Of a stretch of DNA of 64,000 bases, positions 12,014 to 23,160 are shown one piece after another. Positions within the stretch are counted from its first letter, which is position 1. Each line of letters begins with the position of its first letter. Location: the NCBI GenBank assembly GCA_036346375.1, contig CM070511.1, positions 12,214,001 through 12,278,000 on the forward strand, read 5' to 3'. This stretch comes from Guadua angustifolia. Lineage: Eukaryota; Streptophyta; Magnoliopsida; Poales; Poaceae. The notes under the pieces were generated by a model. That model did no database searches and had not been told where the DNA came from. It was given only the letters and a program-made list of their open reading frames with translations. The translations under genes were made by a program, and so were the position numbers.

Positions 12014-13605
12014 TAGCGACCACTTCCCCTGCGCCTTCCCCAGGCCGGCATCGCCTTTCCCTATGGCTTGGCGTTCCCCTACCGAAGCAGTACCAGCAGC
12101 AGTGTCCAGCCGAAGCAGCCGGAGCAGCAGTAGTGCTCGGCAGCAGCTTCACCAGCAGCAGTGCCCCCTCCTCTTGTTTTCTTGTGGTGAGAACTCAATC
12201 AATTGAATTTGTGGTGTTGGTTTCTGGTATGCATACCAAGTGTTTGATGAAATGTGTAGCTAGGTTTCCATGAAGATTGAAGTGATGGTCTCCTTTCTCC
12301 CTAAATTGTTTTGCTAGTGAGTATGGGTGTGGTCTGTCCTTTATTATGGAATTGCTGTATGTATTGAAATGGTCGAATTTTCAGTGCAAAAGATACCTTG
12401 AGTTCTTAACTATTGTAGCTAAGATGTGTATGGTTCAAAGCTAGATTGAGAGAGGCTTTTCCTTTTAGGGATAGAAGGTAGCACACATACACATATGAAT
12501 AGTTAAGATTGTTTTGCATACACCGCCATTGCCAGCTTTGCAGTGCAAAACATTTTAATAAAGGACGTTAGCTAAATTATCATATGTATGGGTTGGGTAG
12601 TGAAGCATTGCCAAATGTATGTGTATCAATACTGAGTTTACTATATGATTTGCAAAAGCGTGCCCAGGTTGGTGGATTTAGGCAATTGTGCTTAAATAAA
12701 TGCAGGTTTATTTAATTCTTTTTACTTCTTTGGGTTGAGGATGACTTCCTTTCTTGCAAACACAATCTAAAGCCATGAGCTGCTGCCTTACCATTAAGCG
12801 CTAGAATTGGGATCTTGCTATCATGCTAAATTTTGATATCCTTACGGTTGCTATAAATGCTTGATCACTAAACTAAGTATTAATCATACATCCTATGAGT
12901 GCTTGCTACTGAATTTCATACTTAAGATGACCTGAATCTCATTTGAGCTTATTGAAAGTAGACCATGTGTATTGAGTTGTTAACCAATTTAGGTGGTTTG
13001 TTGTCTTAAGTTATGTTATATGTATGTGTTCTAAATTCAGGCTTTCTTTAATCACAGGAAGTCATGCTAACGCTCACGATTCCAAATGCGCTCCATTTTC
13101 CATCGGTAAAAGGCAAGTGCAGCCCTAGGCGTTATTAGGATGTTAAATGCTTATTTGCGATAAGATTATGAAAACTCTAATGATGTGATTATGTTTAATA
13201 GCATGTCTAGAAGTTGTTTTAGTATGGTGATGAGGATGGATGAATGTTAGCAAATTGGTAAGTAAGTTATTCAATTCCCATTTATTACATTGCATTACGA
13301 AATTATGCGAATGAGTATGGTTATGTTGATGCAAGTGTAGGGACAAGCTTGCACTATAATCACCTAGTTGTTCATATCTCAAATTTATTCTACCTTATAG
13401 AAATTATGTGATGCCTTTCCTGAATTTTATTCATGACTTTATTTACTCTCGAATGAATCACATGGGGGAAATAGCAAGTTAATTGGTACTTCCATATTGG
13501 TTATGGCTATGTGTGGTGAAAATAAATGAGGGATGAAGTGCATTCACGTCAATTGCATAATTGCATTCATGATGGACGAGGCGTCCCATGTTGATGTGGG
13601 CCTCG

Positions 13606-13754
13606 GTGCTCACCCGTAGTGAGCACAAAAGTCCTACCTCGTAGTCCCATTCATCGAGGTGAATGGGAGCGAGTCAGTAAGAGTAGGCCCCAACATGGGA
13701 TGGTTGGGATTGAGGGTGCACACCGACGGGTGTGCACTCAGCTATACCGGTATA
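13606..13754 (+). other. Hairpin cluster in LTR-A3
   Basis: Third copy of the cluster, with stems at 13606-13626 and 13716-13737. It is followed by the 12-base perfect palindrome TATACCGGTATA at 13743-13754. Confidence 0.75.
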
Positions 13755-14908
13755 CGCTATGACAATGTGCATTCATTTTGTGATTCAAGAGAAAAAGGAT
13801 GAGAGCATAAAAGCATTGCCTTGTGTGTTGCAAATGATAAATGTTAATTGATGAGAATGGGAATGACAGGTTGGGTATTGAGTCGTGGACTCATCCTGAA
13901 ATGGTTGTTGAGGCATGAGTAAGGTTTATTTATGTTTCCAAGTTGGATGTGGGAAGTAGGGTTAGTTTTTGCTTCTTTAACTGGATAATTTCAATTAAGT
14001 AATGGTTATAGCAAATGGTGAAGTAATCTTGTTCTTACGTTTTGAAGTTACATGTATTCAAATTACTCCCTTTATTTAAGGATGCCAAGTAAAGTAATTA
14101 TTACTGTATGTCTTGAAGTCGTTGTATTCTAATCGAATTCATTACTTTTATGCTTGATTGCACCTTGCTGAGTCTTGGACTCACGCTTGTTGTTTCTTGT
14201 TTTAGGTACTTGAAGTTGGCTCGTCGGGATGGGAGTAGAGCACATGCGACTTCGGTCACCATCAAACTATTAAAATCGATTTGTAAAGCCTAGTGATAAT
14301 GATTGAGGTTGTAATATGTTGTTCGTTGTGGAGTAGTTATTAATTTCTATTGGATGTGAGATCGGTTAACTAAGGACCTGCTAGAATGATATCATACTTG
14401 GAATGTTTTCATCTGCGAGTGGATGTCCTAGTTTCTAGGAGGCCATGCGAAATTTTGTAAATTCGGTGACTTAGCTTTAAATTGGTTTTAGAGTTTGGTG
14501 GTTGATGGCAGTCAAGTTCATAGCGGTGTTAGGTTTTTTTATGCCTTCTTCGGAAAGTCTCAGCTCAAGTGATTTTGTTGTGGAAAATTATCGTGTGTCG
14601 GTAATCCCTTCGGACATGAGTGCGTCCAAGGGGTGTCGCTAGTGAATCAGGGTTTTGGTAGCATCCGTGGCGCGTTGGCGTCGGGGTGTTACAGTAGGTG
14701 TCATTTAGGGTCTTTTGGTAGCATTCGAGGTGTGCTTGGCGCCGGGGTGTTACAATATCATACTATTATCACTAGTATGAAAGGATAATGTGAATAACGA
14801 AGTAATGAGGTTGGATAAATAAGAATGGATGATTTGGCGATCATGAAAATGGATTATGACTTTAACGGGAGTATTAATGATACTTGTGACCATGTAGGTA
14901 TGCGTGTC

Positions 14909-14992
14909 GAGAATATGAAAATGAATGTTGAGAATACGAAGATGAGAGTTGGGAATGCGGATATGAGTATTAAGAATATGGATATGAATGTG
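14909..14992 (+). repeat. 21-bp tandem repeat, four units
   Basis: Degenerate units start at 14909, 14930, 14951 and 14972. In frame with the ORF at 14825 they give seven-residue repeats of the type ENMKMNV, ENTKMRV, GNADMSI, KNMDMNV. Coding use is unproven. Confidence 0.8.
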
Positions 14993-15092
14993 AGGAATGG
15001 CATTTGCATATGTGCATTCATGAAAGGTGCATTGAGCCAGGGCGGTGAGAAAGTCAAACGGAATGTATGACTAATCCGGTGTGCTCGGATTT

Positions 15093-15165
15093 CCTACCCC
15101 GTAGTCCCATCCACTGGCGTGGATGGGAGCGGTGTTAAGTGTAGGACCCGCTACTAGGTAGCGGG
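15093..15165 (+). other. Diverged hairpin cluster
   Basis: CCCATCCAC pairs with GTGGATGGG (15106-15127), enclosed by CCTAC 15093-15097 with GTAGG 15141-15145. It is followed by a second perfect stem, CCCGCTAC/GTAGCGGG (15147-15165). Relative to the A copies, paired bases have changed together: T-A to C-G at the sixth pair of the inner stem, and another T-A to C-G in the CTCG/CGAG segment. Confidence 0.75.
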
Positions 15166-15197
15166 CAAGTCCTGTTTCGGCAGGCCCCTTCCACGGG

Positions 15198-15353
15198 ATG
15201 GTTGGGTTTGAGGGCACGCATCGACGGGTGGTGCTCGGCAATACCGGTATGTGCTAAAGAAGAGATGAGACATGCATGGTTGGGTTTGAGGGCACGCATC
15301 AACGGGTGGTGCTCGGCAATACCGGTATGTGCTAAAGAAGAGATGAGACATGC
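15198..15353 (+). repeat. 78-bp tandem duplication
   Basis: Two near-identical 78-bp units begin with ATGGTTGGGTTTGAGGGCAC at 15198 and 15276. Each contains ATACCGGTAT. Confidence 0.9.
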
Positions 15354-15500
15354 ATAATGCATCATGTACCATGAGATATTATGTGCATAAGAGCATAGTT
15401 GCATTGCATCATTTAGCATTTCATTGCACTGCATTGCATGATTTTGAGATGATAACTGTGAAGTTGTGAAGTTGAGATGATAAAAGTTCAATGCAATGTT

Positions 15501-16041
15501 TCTCTTGAAAGTGAGTTCCTTGGTGTGTATTTTAACACATTATTTGAAGAGGATGATAGTGGTTGTTTTGCTTAAAAGGATCGAGGGATTTTGGGTGGAT
15601 GTTAATTGAGGATTTTACTTTTGGTATGGTTCCTTGGTGGTGCTTGTTTAACCCTTATTAATGAACTACTTGGAAGTTGATGGTAATTACGTCATCATTT
15701 CTAGTATGTGACTCCACTTTTGGGTTAAGATGGTTGTAGCGAAGGATTTCTTAATTGCTGTGTAATGTTATGTAGTGAGCATTTACCTTGGGCAGTCGTC
15801 CTTTGGGATTTTGGTCTATTGATTTACTTTGGCTGAGTTCTTGCGTGAGAAGCTGCACTTAATTGAGCTAAGCCAAATCACTTTGTTAATCGTTGGATTT
15901 GAGGTGTTTTGGTTCATCGTTTGAAGCCATTGGAGTTTTGCGTGGGTGTTTTGGGTTGGTAAAGAAGTTTAAGGCCTTGTGTCTTTGCTTTGCTCAGTTG
16001 GCATTCGTCGAATTCGGGGTCGAATTCCTTTAAGGGGAGAG
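15501..16041 (+). mobile_element. 3' end of the internal domain of element B
   Basis: The last part carries the duplicated GAATTCGGGGTCGAATTC motif (about 16010-16027) and then the polypurine tract CTTTAAGGGGAGAG (16028-16041), abutting LTR-B. In chromovirus-like gypsy elements this is the degenerate C-terminal end of pol. Stops interrupt all frames here, so only a remnant survives. Confidence 0.6.
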
Positions 16042-17249
16042 TGTATCTTGCGGCGCTCGCTCCAAATTTTTGACCTTCCGCTGTGAGTATTTTGGCCGTT
16101 CGGCAGGTATTCTCAGGGATGGTTGGCCATTTAGGGGTGTTAGGATGGAAAATAGTCCTGTGCGGGAGGGGTATTGTTGGAATTTCCCTTCCCCACCTAC
16201 CTCTCCTCACCTTTTTCCACTTGTGGCTGAAATTTTGTGTGGTGCAGTCTTCCCAAAAATATCCAAGCATCAGTTCTGGCTCCTCTTTTCCCCATTGCCT
16301 CTCCGATTCCTCCCTGCCGATTCTGACTCCTCCTAGCGTCCCTGGTTTCTCCTGGCGCGCCCTCGCCCTCTGTCGCTGCCCCAGCTTCCTCTGGCCATTG
16401 CTCCTTCCAGCCTGGCCAAGCAAGACAGCCAGTCGATGGAGGCATCAGCGCCAGCACCGGCCGAAGACATCCCTGGCGATTCCTCCCCTGGTTTCCCTCC
16501 TAGCCGGTGCGCACCAGAAGCAGCAGCAACGCAGCGGACTCCCCTCCCTGGCGCGTCTGCTCTCCCCCAGCCGAAGACATCCCTGGCGCCTCTAGCCTCT
16601 GTCGCTCCCTCCCCTGGCGCCTTGCCCAGCAGCCATGCGCCTCCTCCCGAGAGTCCAAGCGGCTGAAGAGCCATTCGGCGGTGGCGGTGGCGACTTCCCC
16701 CTCCTCCGGCAAGTGCCTCCTTGCATTCTTGTGGTGAGAACTCAAGCAAAACTGAAATTGAGGTGTTAGCTTCTTTGTGCATGCCAGGTGCTTGATGAAA
16801 TGCCTTCATGAGAATGAATTGATTTTTGTATGCTTGAGTTTTGATTTGTTTGATTTTATAAATCATACGGTTATTTGTTGTCCGAGCACTGCAGTATGAA
16901 GTCTATATGTATATATACAAATGCACATATTTATACATGATTTTGAGAACTCAAAGGCGAGAGATTGGAATGAATGTTTGTGTTACGCAACAATATGTGG
17001 TAAGGGTTGCGAGGCTCATATGAAAATATATTAATGTTTTGATGTTCGATTCAATTCATTTATGTATGTGTGTGCTTTATTATTGGAATGGAGCTTAGGA
17101 AATGTGATAAGTTTGCTAATTTGATATGTGTGCATTTTCATACATGCTTGTCTTTGTGATTCGCTAAGAAGATACATGCATGAATAGATGTCAATATGCT
17201 TTGACCCACCATGCCTTTCAAATTTTCTTGAACCATTTGATGAATGAAA

Positions 17250-17306
<57 letters not shown>

Positions 17307-19331
17307 CATATAGTCTGATCCACTTGTTATGTTCAACCCAAATGAGGGTACTAAGGTATCTAATTTTGTAGATTGTTGATCATAAGCTCGGTGTTTATGT
17401 TGTAGGTATAATGGTTGAAATGCTTGCTCATGAGCACCTTATTCAATTATTTCTTTTCTTCCAACCAAATTAGATGTTTAGATTATTAGTAGCCTTGATC
17501 AATATAGCATTTGTATGCACTAATTCAATAAGTGTGGCTGCCATTACTCTTACTGCATACCTAAAAATGCTAAGTGTAGCTTCCACTTACTATTCTGCTT
17601 GTCAAAGGATGAATAAATGCCTTGCACCTTTTGGCCTGCTAGTTGTCCGGAGAAGAAGAAAAGAAACTGCGACCGCAGAGGGTGGCCACAACCTCTTGCT
17701 ACCCATTCTTCCCGCGGTTAAAGGCAAGTACACTGTGGGGTTGGTTAGGGCGTGAGTAATAGGTGATACTTCCTGTTTTATGTTATGTGATATTTCCTGT
17801 TTATAATAAAAGATGCTTCCTGTCTTATTTATTGCTCTGCAAATTCAGATGAATTATGGTTGAAAGTAGGCCTTTGGAAAATGAATGGTAGAATAACAAG
17901 CGAATCGACGGTATTTAATATTGAAGATACTCAGTATTTTACTCAATATCTTTAAGTGATCATTCCTGTTTTGATACGCTGTGCTAATGCTATCGGTTAA
18001 ATCATCTTGTTATGAGTAAGATTGTGCGTTACTACGTGATGCTTCCTATTTTAATTATTGTGCTGTGCTATTAGAGGAAATTTTAGTTGAGAACGGGGTT
18101 TCTGGCCAGTGCATTGGTTAAGAAAGTATACTAGTATGGCTTGATGTCGGTTCATGAGTATAGTCCAATCCTTCTAACCATGTGATTAGTTTCCTTACAT
18201 TGAGGCTGCATAAAGGGCAATTGTGTTGATTGTGCTAAGGAATATGACTATAATCGGTAATAGGTCTAAAATGTTAAATATGTGACAATGATGCAAGTGG
18301 AGTGCGATGCATGTTGTGTGACCCCGCACGCTTGTTGTGTGATCTCGTCCCCCTTGTAGAGCTTACTGCGCTGTACCCCTTGATTTATCTACTCATGAGT
18401 TTGAATAAACAAAAGTAAGCATTAAGTTATGTATGTGAAAACTAGTGGATGTGTTTCTGCAGTTAAATTCGACTATGCTATGATTGGAAATGAATGAAGG
18501 TTGCATTTTTATTCATGACAATTGCACTTGAGCATTCCCGCAAGTTTGCATTGCATGGCGTTACATGTAATGGCTCTTGTAGTGAGTGGTAAGGTGTGGA
18601 GGTAATTTCCCCAAAATTGTTTAAGTAAGTTGCGTACCAAATTCCTTGTGTATGTTTGTTGGATGCATTGCATGGTAAAGCTAATGGTGAATGGCAGCAG
18701 ATGACCTTTGGGTTGAAGGTGAATTATAGGTTAAGAATGGATCGGGTCGTGTACTCGTTCAATATTGTCTAATGAGGTATGTGAAATTAAGTGAACAAGG
18801 TAATTGATGAGGTAACTAATAGTGATTCCTTCTTTTTGTAATCGTGTTAATTTAGTATTCCAAAATATGGATTTGTTTATGATTTACTCATGTTAATGGA
18901 TATTATTAATATTGCTACTTTGTTGTACTGCCGAGTCTTGACTCACGTTTCTTTTGTAAATGTGTGTAGGTCCTCTGAAGTCGGCATGTTGGGATGGGAG
19001 TAGTAGCACGTCACGGCTTATCACCATAGTTTCAGTTTAGCCCTTGTGCTTTCAAACTTATTGAGCTCATGTTTTGTAATAATTAAGTTTGTGGGAGTTA
19101 TTTCGTGCTTGATCGGTTCCTCTAGTTGCTTATTATATTGTTATGATAAATGCTATCTTCTGTCTGCTGAGTGGATGTCCTAGATTTAGGGGAGGTGCTG
19201 CCGAAATTTCTAATAATTTTCAGTTTGTTGCTAATCAATTTAGTTGTAAGGCTAATTGTTCTAGTGCCTGGTGCTATCCGTTGGGTTCGTGAGGGTGTAG
19301 CATTCAGGGCACGGGGTGCCGGGATGTTACA
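16042..19331 (+). mobile_element. LTR-B, complete 3290-bp LTR related to A
   Basis: TGTATCTTGC to GGGATGTTACA, with a purine tract before it and no primer site after it, so it is a 3' LTR. Several blocks align with LTR-A: GTGGTGAGAACTCAA near 16732, the GAGTCTTGACTCACG block near 18932, and GAGTGGATGTCCTAG near 19170. B is thus a sister family and a candidate autonomous relative of A. The A-type hairpin cluster is not recognisable here. The GC-rich part (about 16300-16700) yields many spurious ORFs. Confidence 0.88.
17251..17303. repeat. (TA)n microsatellite
   Basis: About 26 uninterrupted TA dinucleotides inside LTR-B. ORFs reading YIYIYI on either strand are artefacts of this repeat. Confidence 0.98.
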
Positions 19332-20918
19332 ATATCATTCAAAAAATGAACCGATTTTCAAAAAACAAGTAGCAAATGTTTGAAAGCGTATCCGCAACAG
19401 TATGCTAAAATGCCTACACGGGTCGCACGAGGCAGCACTTAACAAGAACACCACTATGCAATTTGGATTGACAAACATGATTGGTTTGGTCCAGGACAGG
19501 TTTAAAAGATGTGGTAGTTTTGATGGTTTTCGCATGAGTACATGGTAAGACGTAATCTACAACATTAAACCATTATTCTTGTATGTAAGTATGCATATTA
19601 CTTGCCGAAAAAGAAAAAATCAACAAGCTGGAGTCATCCATCGTTCATATATCATTGTGAAAAACATTGCACATCTTTCTTGAGTATTGCTATCAAAAGG
19701 AGAAGGTTCTTTCCGAGTTATTGTCATGTGCTTCGGCTCCTCAAGGAGAGCTCAAATCATACCCCTCAAGGAACATAACACAAAGATCTTAGGGTCAGAA
19801 TCGAGATGACCTCGACTCTCCTAACCAAATCGCCAGAGAAATAAATCTGATTATGATGACTATCTGGTTATTAAGCAGTGTGAGAATGAATCCGTAATTC
19901 AGACCACCTTTCTGCATCCACATATCACCGTAGCAATATACTAAGGCAACAGAAGAGAGTAACTAAATGTCTAAATTAACACCAAATTCATTACAAAGAA
20001 ACACAATCTGAACGAATCTTACAAGAATGGATGAATAAACAACTAAAACCCGACGCAAAGAGACGAAGGAAGGAGTTCATAATAAAGAAAGAGAAGGAGA
20101 CGGGGTAGAGAGACATACGAGAATGAGGTCGCAGAGGAATGGGAGGCGTTGACGACGGGATCAAGAAGAGGGCAGCAGCACGCGATGCAAACCGAGGACA
20201 GGCGCGGACTATATGCGTGTGGGTGTCGCCGCCGCTAGGAAGGGAGAGCGCGGCGAACAACGTCCGTGCAGGCCGGCCGGGAAGGAGGGTGTAACGGAGG
20301 GCGAGCGCGTCAGAGTCTGGCGGCTTGTGGGGAAGAGTGTGGGATCGTCAGGAGGGCGCGGAGTGCTGGGCAGCGGCGGCGGCTGTGGGGGAGAGGGTGT
20401 GGGACGCGTCTGGCGGAGGTGCGAGAGTCTTTGGCAGCGGCGGCTGTGGGGAGAGGTGTGGGGCAGCGTCTGGCGGAGGAGCACGGATCGAGTCTTGGCA
20501 GCGGGCGGCGGTGGGGGACATGGGACAGGTAGCTAGGGTTTTCCTTTTGTCTGTGCGTGGGCCAGATGAAAATGGTGCGCGGGCCGGCTGAACTGGCGCC
20601 AACACGTGAATAATGGAGCACGTATGGCGCAAAAGCAAAAAAGGAAATCGTGCTGGGCTTGCACGAGCGGTATGCCAAATTATTTCGGGTTTTTGGCGGG
20701 TCTAGTATTAGCGACAGACTATCTGACTATATATATGAAATTACCGACACGCAGCGTATTGCTATATGTCTACATTTTTACCGACAGACAAAATGTCACT
20801 GTTTAGGGGAATTAGCGACAGACTCTCTGCCACAGACTTTTACCGACATACCATTTGACTATGAAAGTCAAGTTTTACCGACAAATGTCTGTCTCTAAAT
20901 CTAGGACGTGGTGTAGTG
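19332..20918 (-). mobile_element. CACTA transposon, right end with decayed interior
   Basis: The right terminus reads GGTGTAGTG at 20910-20918, which is CACTACACC on the minus strand. The 200 bp inside it carry repeated TTACCGACA and CAGAC motifs, typical of CACTA subterminal regions. Further in (about 20210-20600) is a GC-rich block that on the minus strand looks like the 5' exon of a plant gene (AACCCTAG and CCGCCGCC motifs). No transposase domain is recognisable. No left terminus was found in the window. The region 19332-20200 is assigned here only by position. Confidence 0.5.
20700..20900. repeat. CACTA subterminal repeat cluster
   Basis: At least four copies of TTACCGACA-like 9-mers alternate with GCGACAGAC and GTCTGTC. 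In other CACTA elements such repeats are transposase binding sites. Confidence 0.6.
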
Positions 20919-22441
20919 GGATTTCTTGGCTTGTAAGCAACCCATAGCTCGTTCCTTATTCCGACATGGGCAATAATCTCTCCCTACACTACGTAGTCAA
21001 CCCTTATACAACCGACTAGTGCCAATAATTGCCTGCATCTAAACCATAATTTTATTTTGAGTTTTTATTCAAAATACCCACAACCGATATCATGTCGTAA
21101 CCAACATTTTCAATTTCTCAAGTAACAATTTTGATCTGATCATATCCAACGTTGGTTCTAAAGCATGGCTAAACATGGATAATATGTAATCGCTTATACC
21201 CATGTTGATATTATTTATTGTCTAACCCTTTTCTATGGTTTATCAAGGTTCACATGTCCATACTTATCATGGAAGTTTCATGAGACAATAGGCATATCTA
21301 CCAATACAAGAAAATAGTGAATTTATAGAAAATAAGCGAATGAATGAAACAATTTGACAAAAAAAATAAAAATTAAATAGTAGGATCAATATGATCAAAT
21401 GGGTGCTTCCTTGCTTATTTGTCGTTTATAACGAAGTCATAGTTGCAGCTGGTGTCGTTGATGACGGAGTTAGAGACGTTGAGTTTTACACGTCATTCAA
21501 CGAAAATATAGCAAATAACAAATTTTAATAAGGGCAAAAAGAAAATAGATAGTAAATCAAATAAAGACCCATTATTGAAAGCAGGTGTGTTTTAGGTTTG
21601 GATTGAATGATTACACATTCTTGTGTTTTAGTCAATTAAGTGTATACATTTAAATTGTTAACGGCTTAAGCGAGGCATGGTTTCTTTTATGTATTATTTA
21701 TTCTTTTTTTACATTTCAAGAAACTAAAATGATGTATTCTTATACTTATAATATCAAATTCAAGATACAAAAATTATTTAGATTAATAAAAGTAAAATCG
21801 GTTACAGGTTTCATAGTTCATAATGTGTTTTTGATAACCTTATTACTTAAGGGTTTTGTACTAATAAGATTTAGATGCAAAGCAAGTTAAAATAAGAATA
21901 TTTTTCCAGATTGGTGTAGACCATATCCTAAAGTTTATTTCTAGGCTATTCTTCACAAAATTCATAGTTAGACGAGAAGTTTTGCGGGTTGCCAAAAAGG
22001 CTTATGTGATCACAATAGTTTTTGTATGAATAGTGATTGTTCTTTGATTGATTTTGTATAGAATTAGTTTCACGTAAGTTAAATCTGTTGATTTAGGCTA
22101 CTGATCTCATTTTCACAATATTTGAGAAGGTTCTGACGATACAAATAGTAGAATCATTGATTTCACATTTATAATTAATGTTCGTTTATTCATATTACGG
22201 ATTTCAGAAATGTTAACACTTAAGGTTATTGAGCTAACAAGATTAATATGCAAAGCATGATGAAGTAAAATTCTTTCTTTAGAATATGGTAGTATGAACA
22301 TTGTAGAGTATTTCTACACTGACTTTATAAATTTTAGCATTTAGATGAGTTATTTTATTTGTTGTTGAAACAAGATAAATGGTCACAAAGATAATGTTAT
22401 AACGAGTCGGGATTCGTTTTAAGTTTGCAACTACATTATGC
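20919..22441. other. AT-rich stretch without recognisable features
   Basis: No ORF over about 60 codons, no transposon terminus and no known motif that I can support. A sequence like AGATTTAGATGCAAAGCAA near 21868 recurs near 22241, which hints at old duplication. Confidence 0.5.
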
Positions 22442-23160
22442 AAGATCTTTTATTCATTTTTCTGGTATTAGCAGGGTACAATCCTAGAAGTGTTTTAAAA
22501 CTATTTTTGTATTATTTTGATTTTAACTGCGATAGATTTCATATTTATTCATTGTTTTGATCTGCATTTCCTTTTATTAAAAGAATGCAACCAAAATCTT
22601 ATTCTGAATATTTTTACATACATGGGTCCTTACTGATTATAGGAACTTATGTAAAATGTTTTATTATTTTATGAGCTATTATGTGCTCATTTGTATTAAT
22701 AGCCATACTAGGTTTTTCTGATATTTGCAAAGCAAAATAATTCAAAGTTTGTTAAAAAAAATTAAATGTTTCTGCATATTTGAGTTCCCTATGTTTTCAG
22801 AAGCACATCAAAATTTATTTTATGATTTTAGGAGTTATTTTTTCATAAGTGCAATAATGTCCATAATAGTGTTTATCTCATTTTTTATTTCAATAATTAT
22901 TCGTGACTCAAAAATTAAATGTTTTTATATATTTGAATTCATCCTAGTATTAGCATCATATACAAATTTATCTTATTATTTTATGACATATTGTTCACAG
23001 ATTTAATATAAGGACCATATTAATGTTATTAAAAAGTTTAATTCAAATAATTCTTCTATGGTTCAAAAATTAAATATTTTTATATATTTAGAATCTTAAT
23101 AATTTTAGATTAATATAGAAATTTACTCCACTAAAATTGGATTAAAATTACAAGAGATAT
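22442..23160. repeat. Degenerate tandem repeat, period about 155 bp
   Basis: Anchors ATTAAAT-TTT-TATATTT lie at 22761, 22914 and 23069, spacings of 153 and 155. A weaker unit begins near 22599 and possibly another near 22442. Within units, CAAATTTAT...TTATTATTTTATGA and TTCAATAATT...TTCAAAA recur in register. The repeat is very AT-rich and heavily diverged. The period resembles nucleosome-length grass satellites, but I recognise no specific family. Confidence 0.55.

Larger units (their letters stand above)
11530..14754 (+). mobile_element. LTR-A3, complete terminal LTR
   Basis: A 3225-bp LTR (TGTATCTCGC to GGTGTTACA) closing the tandem array. No primer site follows it; the next bases are ATATCATACT, so this is the 3' end of the insertion. 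The 30-bp minisatellite is at 11924-12013. Small multi-base differences from LTR-A2 are scattered along it. Confidence 0.92.
14755..15500 (+). mobile_element. Fragment of a third, A-related LTR
   Basis: This stretch is not a copy of A but shares its hairpin block and flanking motifs: the CCTAC...CCCAT segment, GGGATGGTTGGG, and ATACCGGTAT. It therefore looks like the middle of a related LTR. It abuts LTR-A3 on the left and has no LTR terminus of its own. An 81-codon ORF at 14825-15070 is driven by a 21-bp repeat and has no recognisable domain. Confidence 0.55.

Noticed and set aside
16083..16866. Long ORFs on both strands in LTR-B
   Set aside because: GC-rich LTR segment with CCTGGCG repeats; both strands are open, and position inside an LTR argues against a gene.
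17031..17371. ORFs reading YIYIYI
   Set aside because: Translation of the (TA)n microsatellite.
21301..21325. CAATACAAGAAAATAGTGAA resembling a CACTA terminus
   Set aside because: The first bases do not match CACTA, and no subterminal repeats or partner end were seen.
22442..23160. Known centromeric satellites CentO or CentC
   Set aside because: The period fits but the sequence does not resemble what I know of either; no family name is justified.
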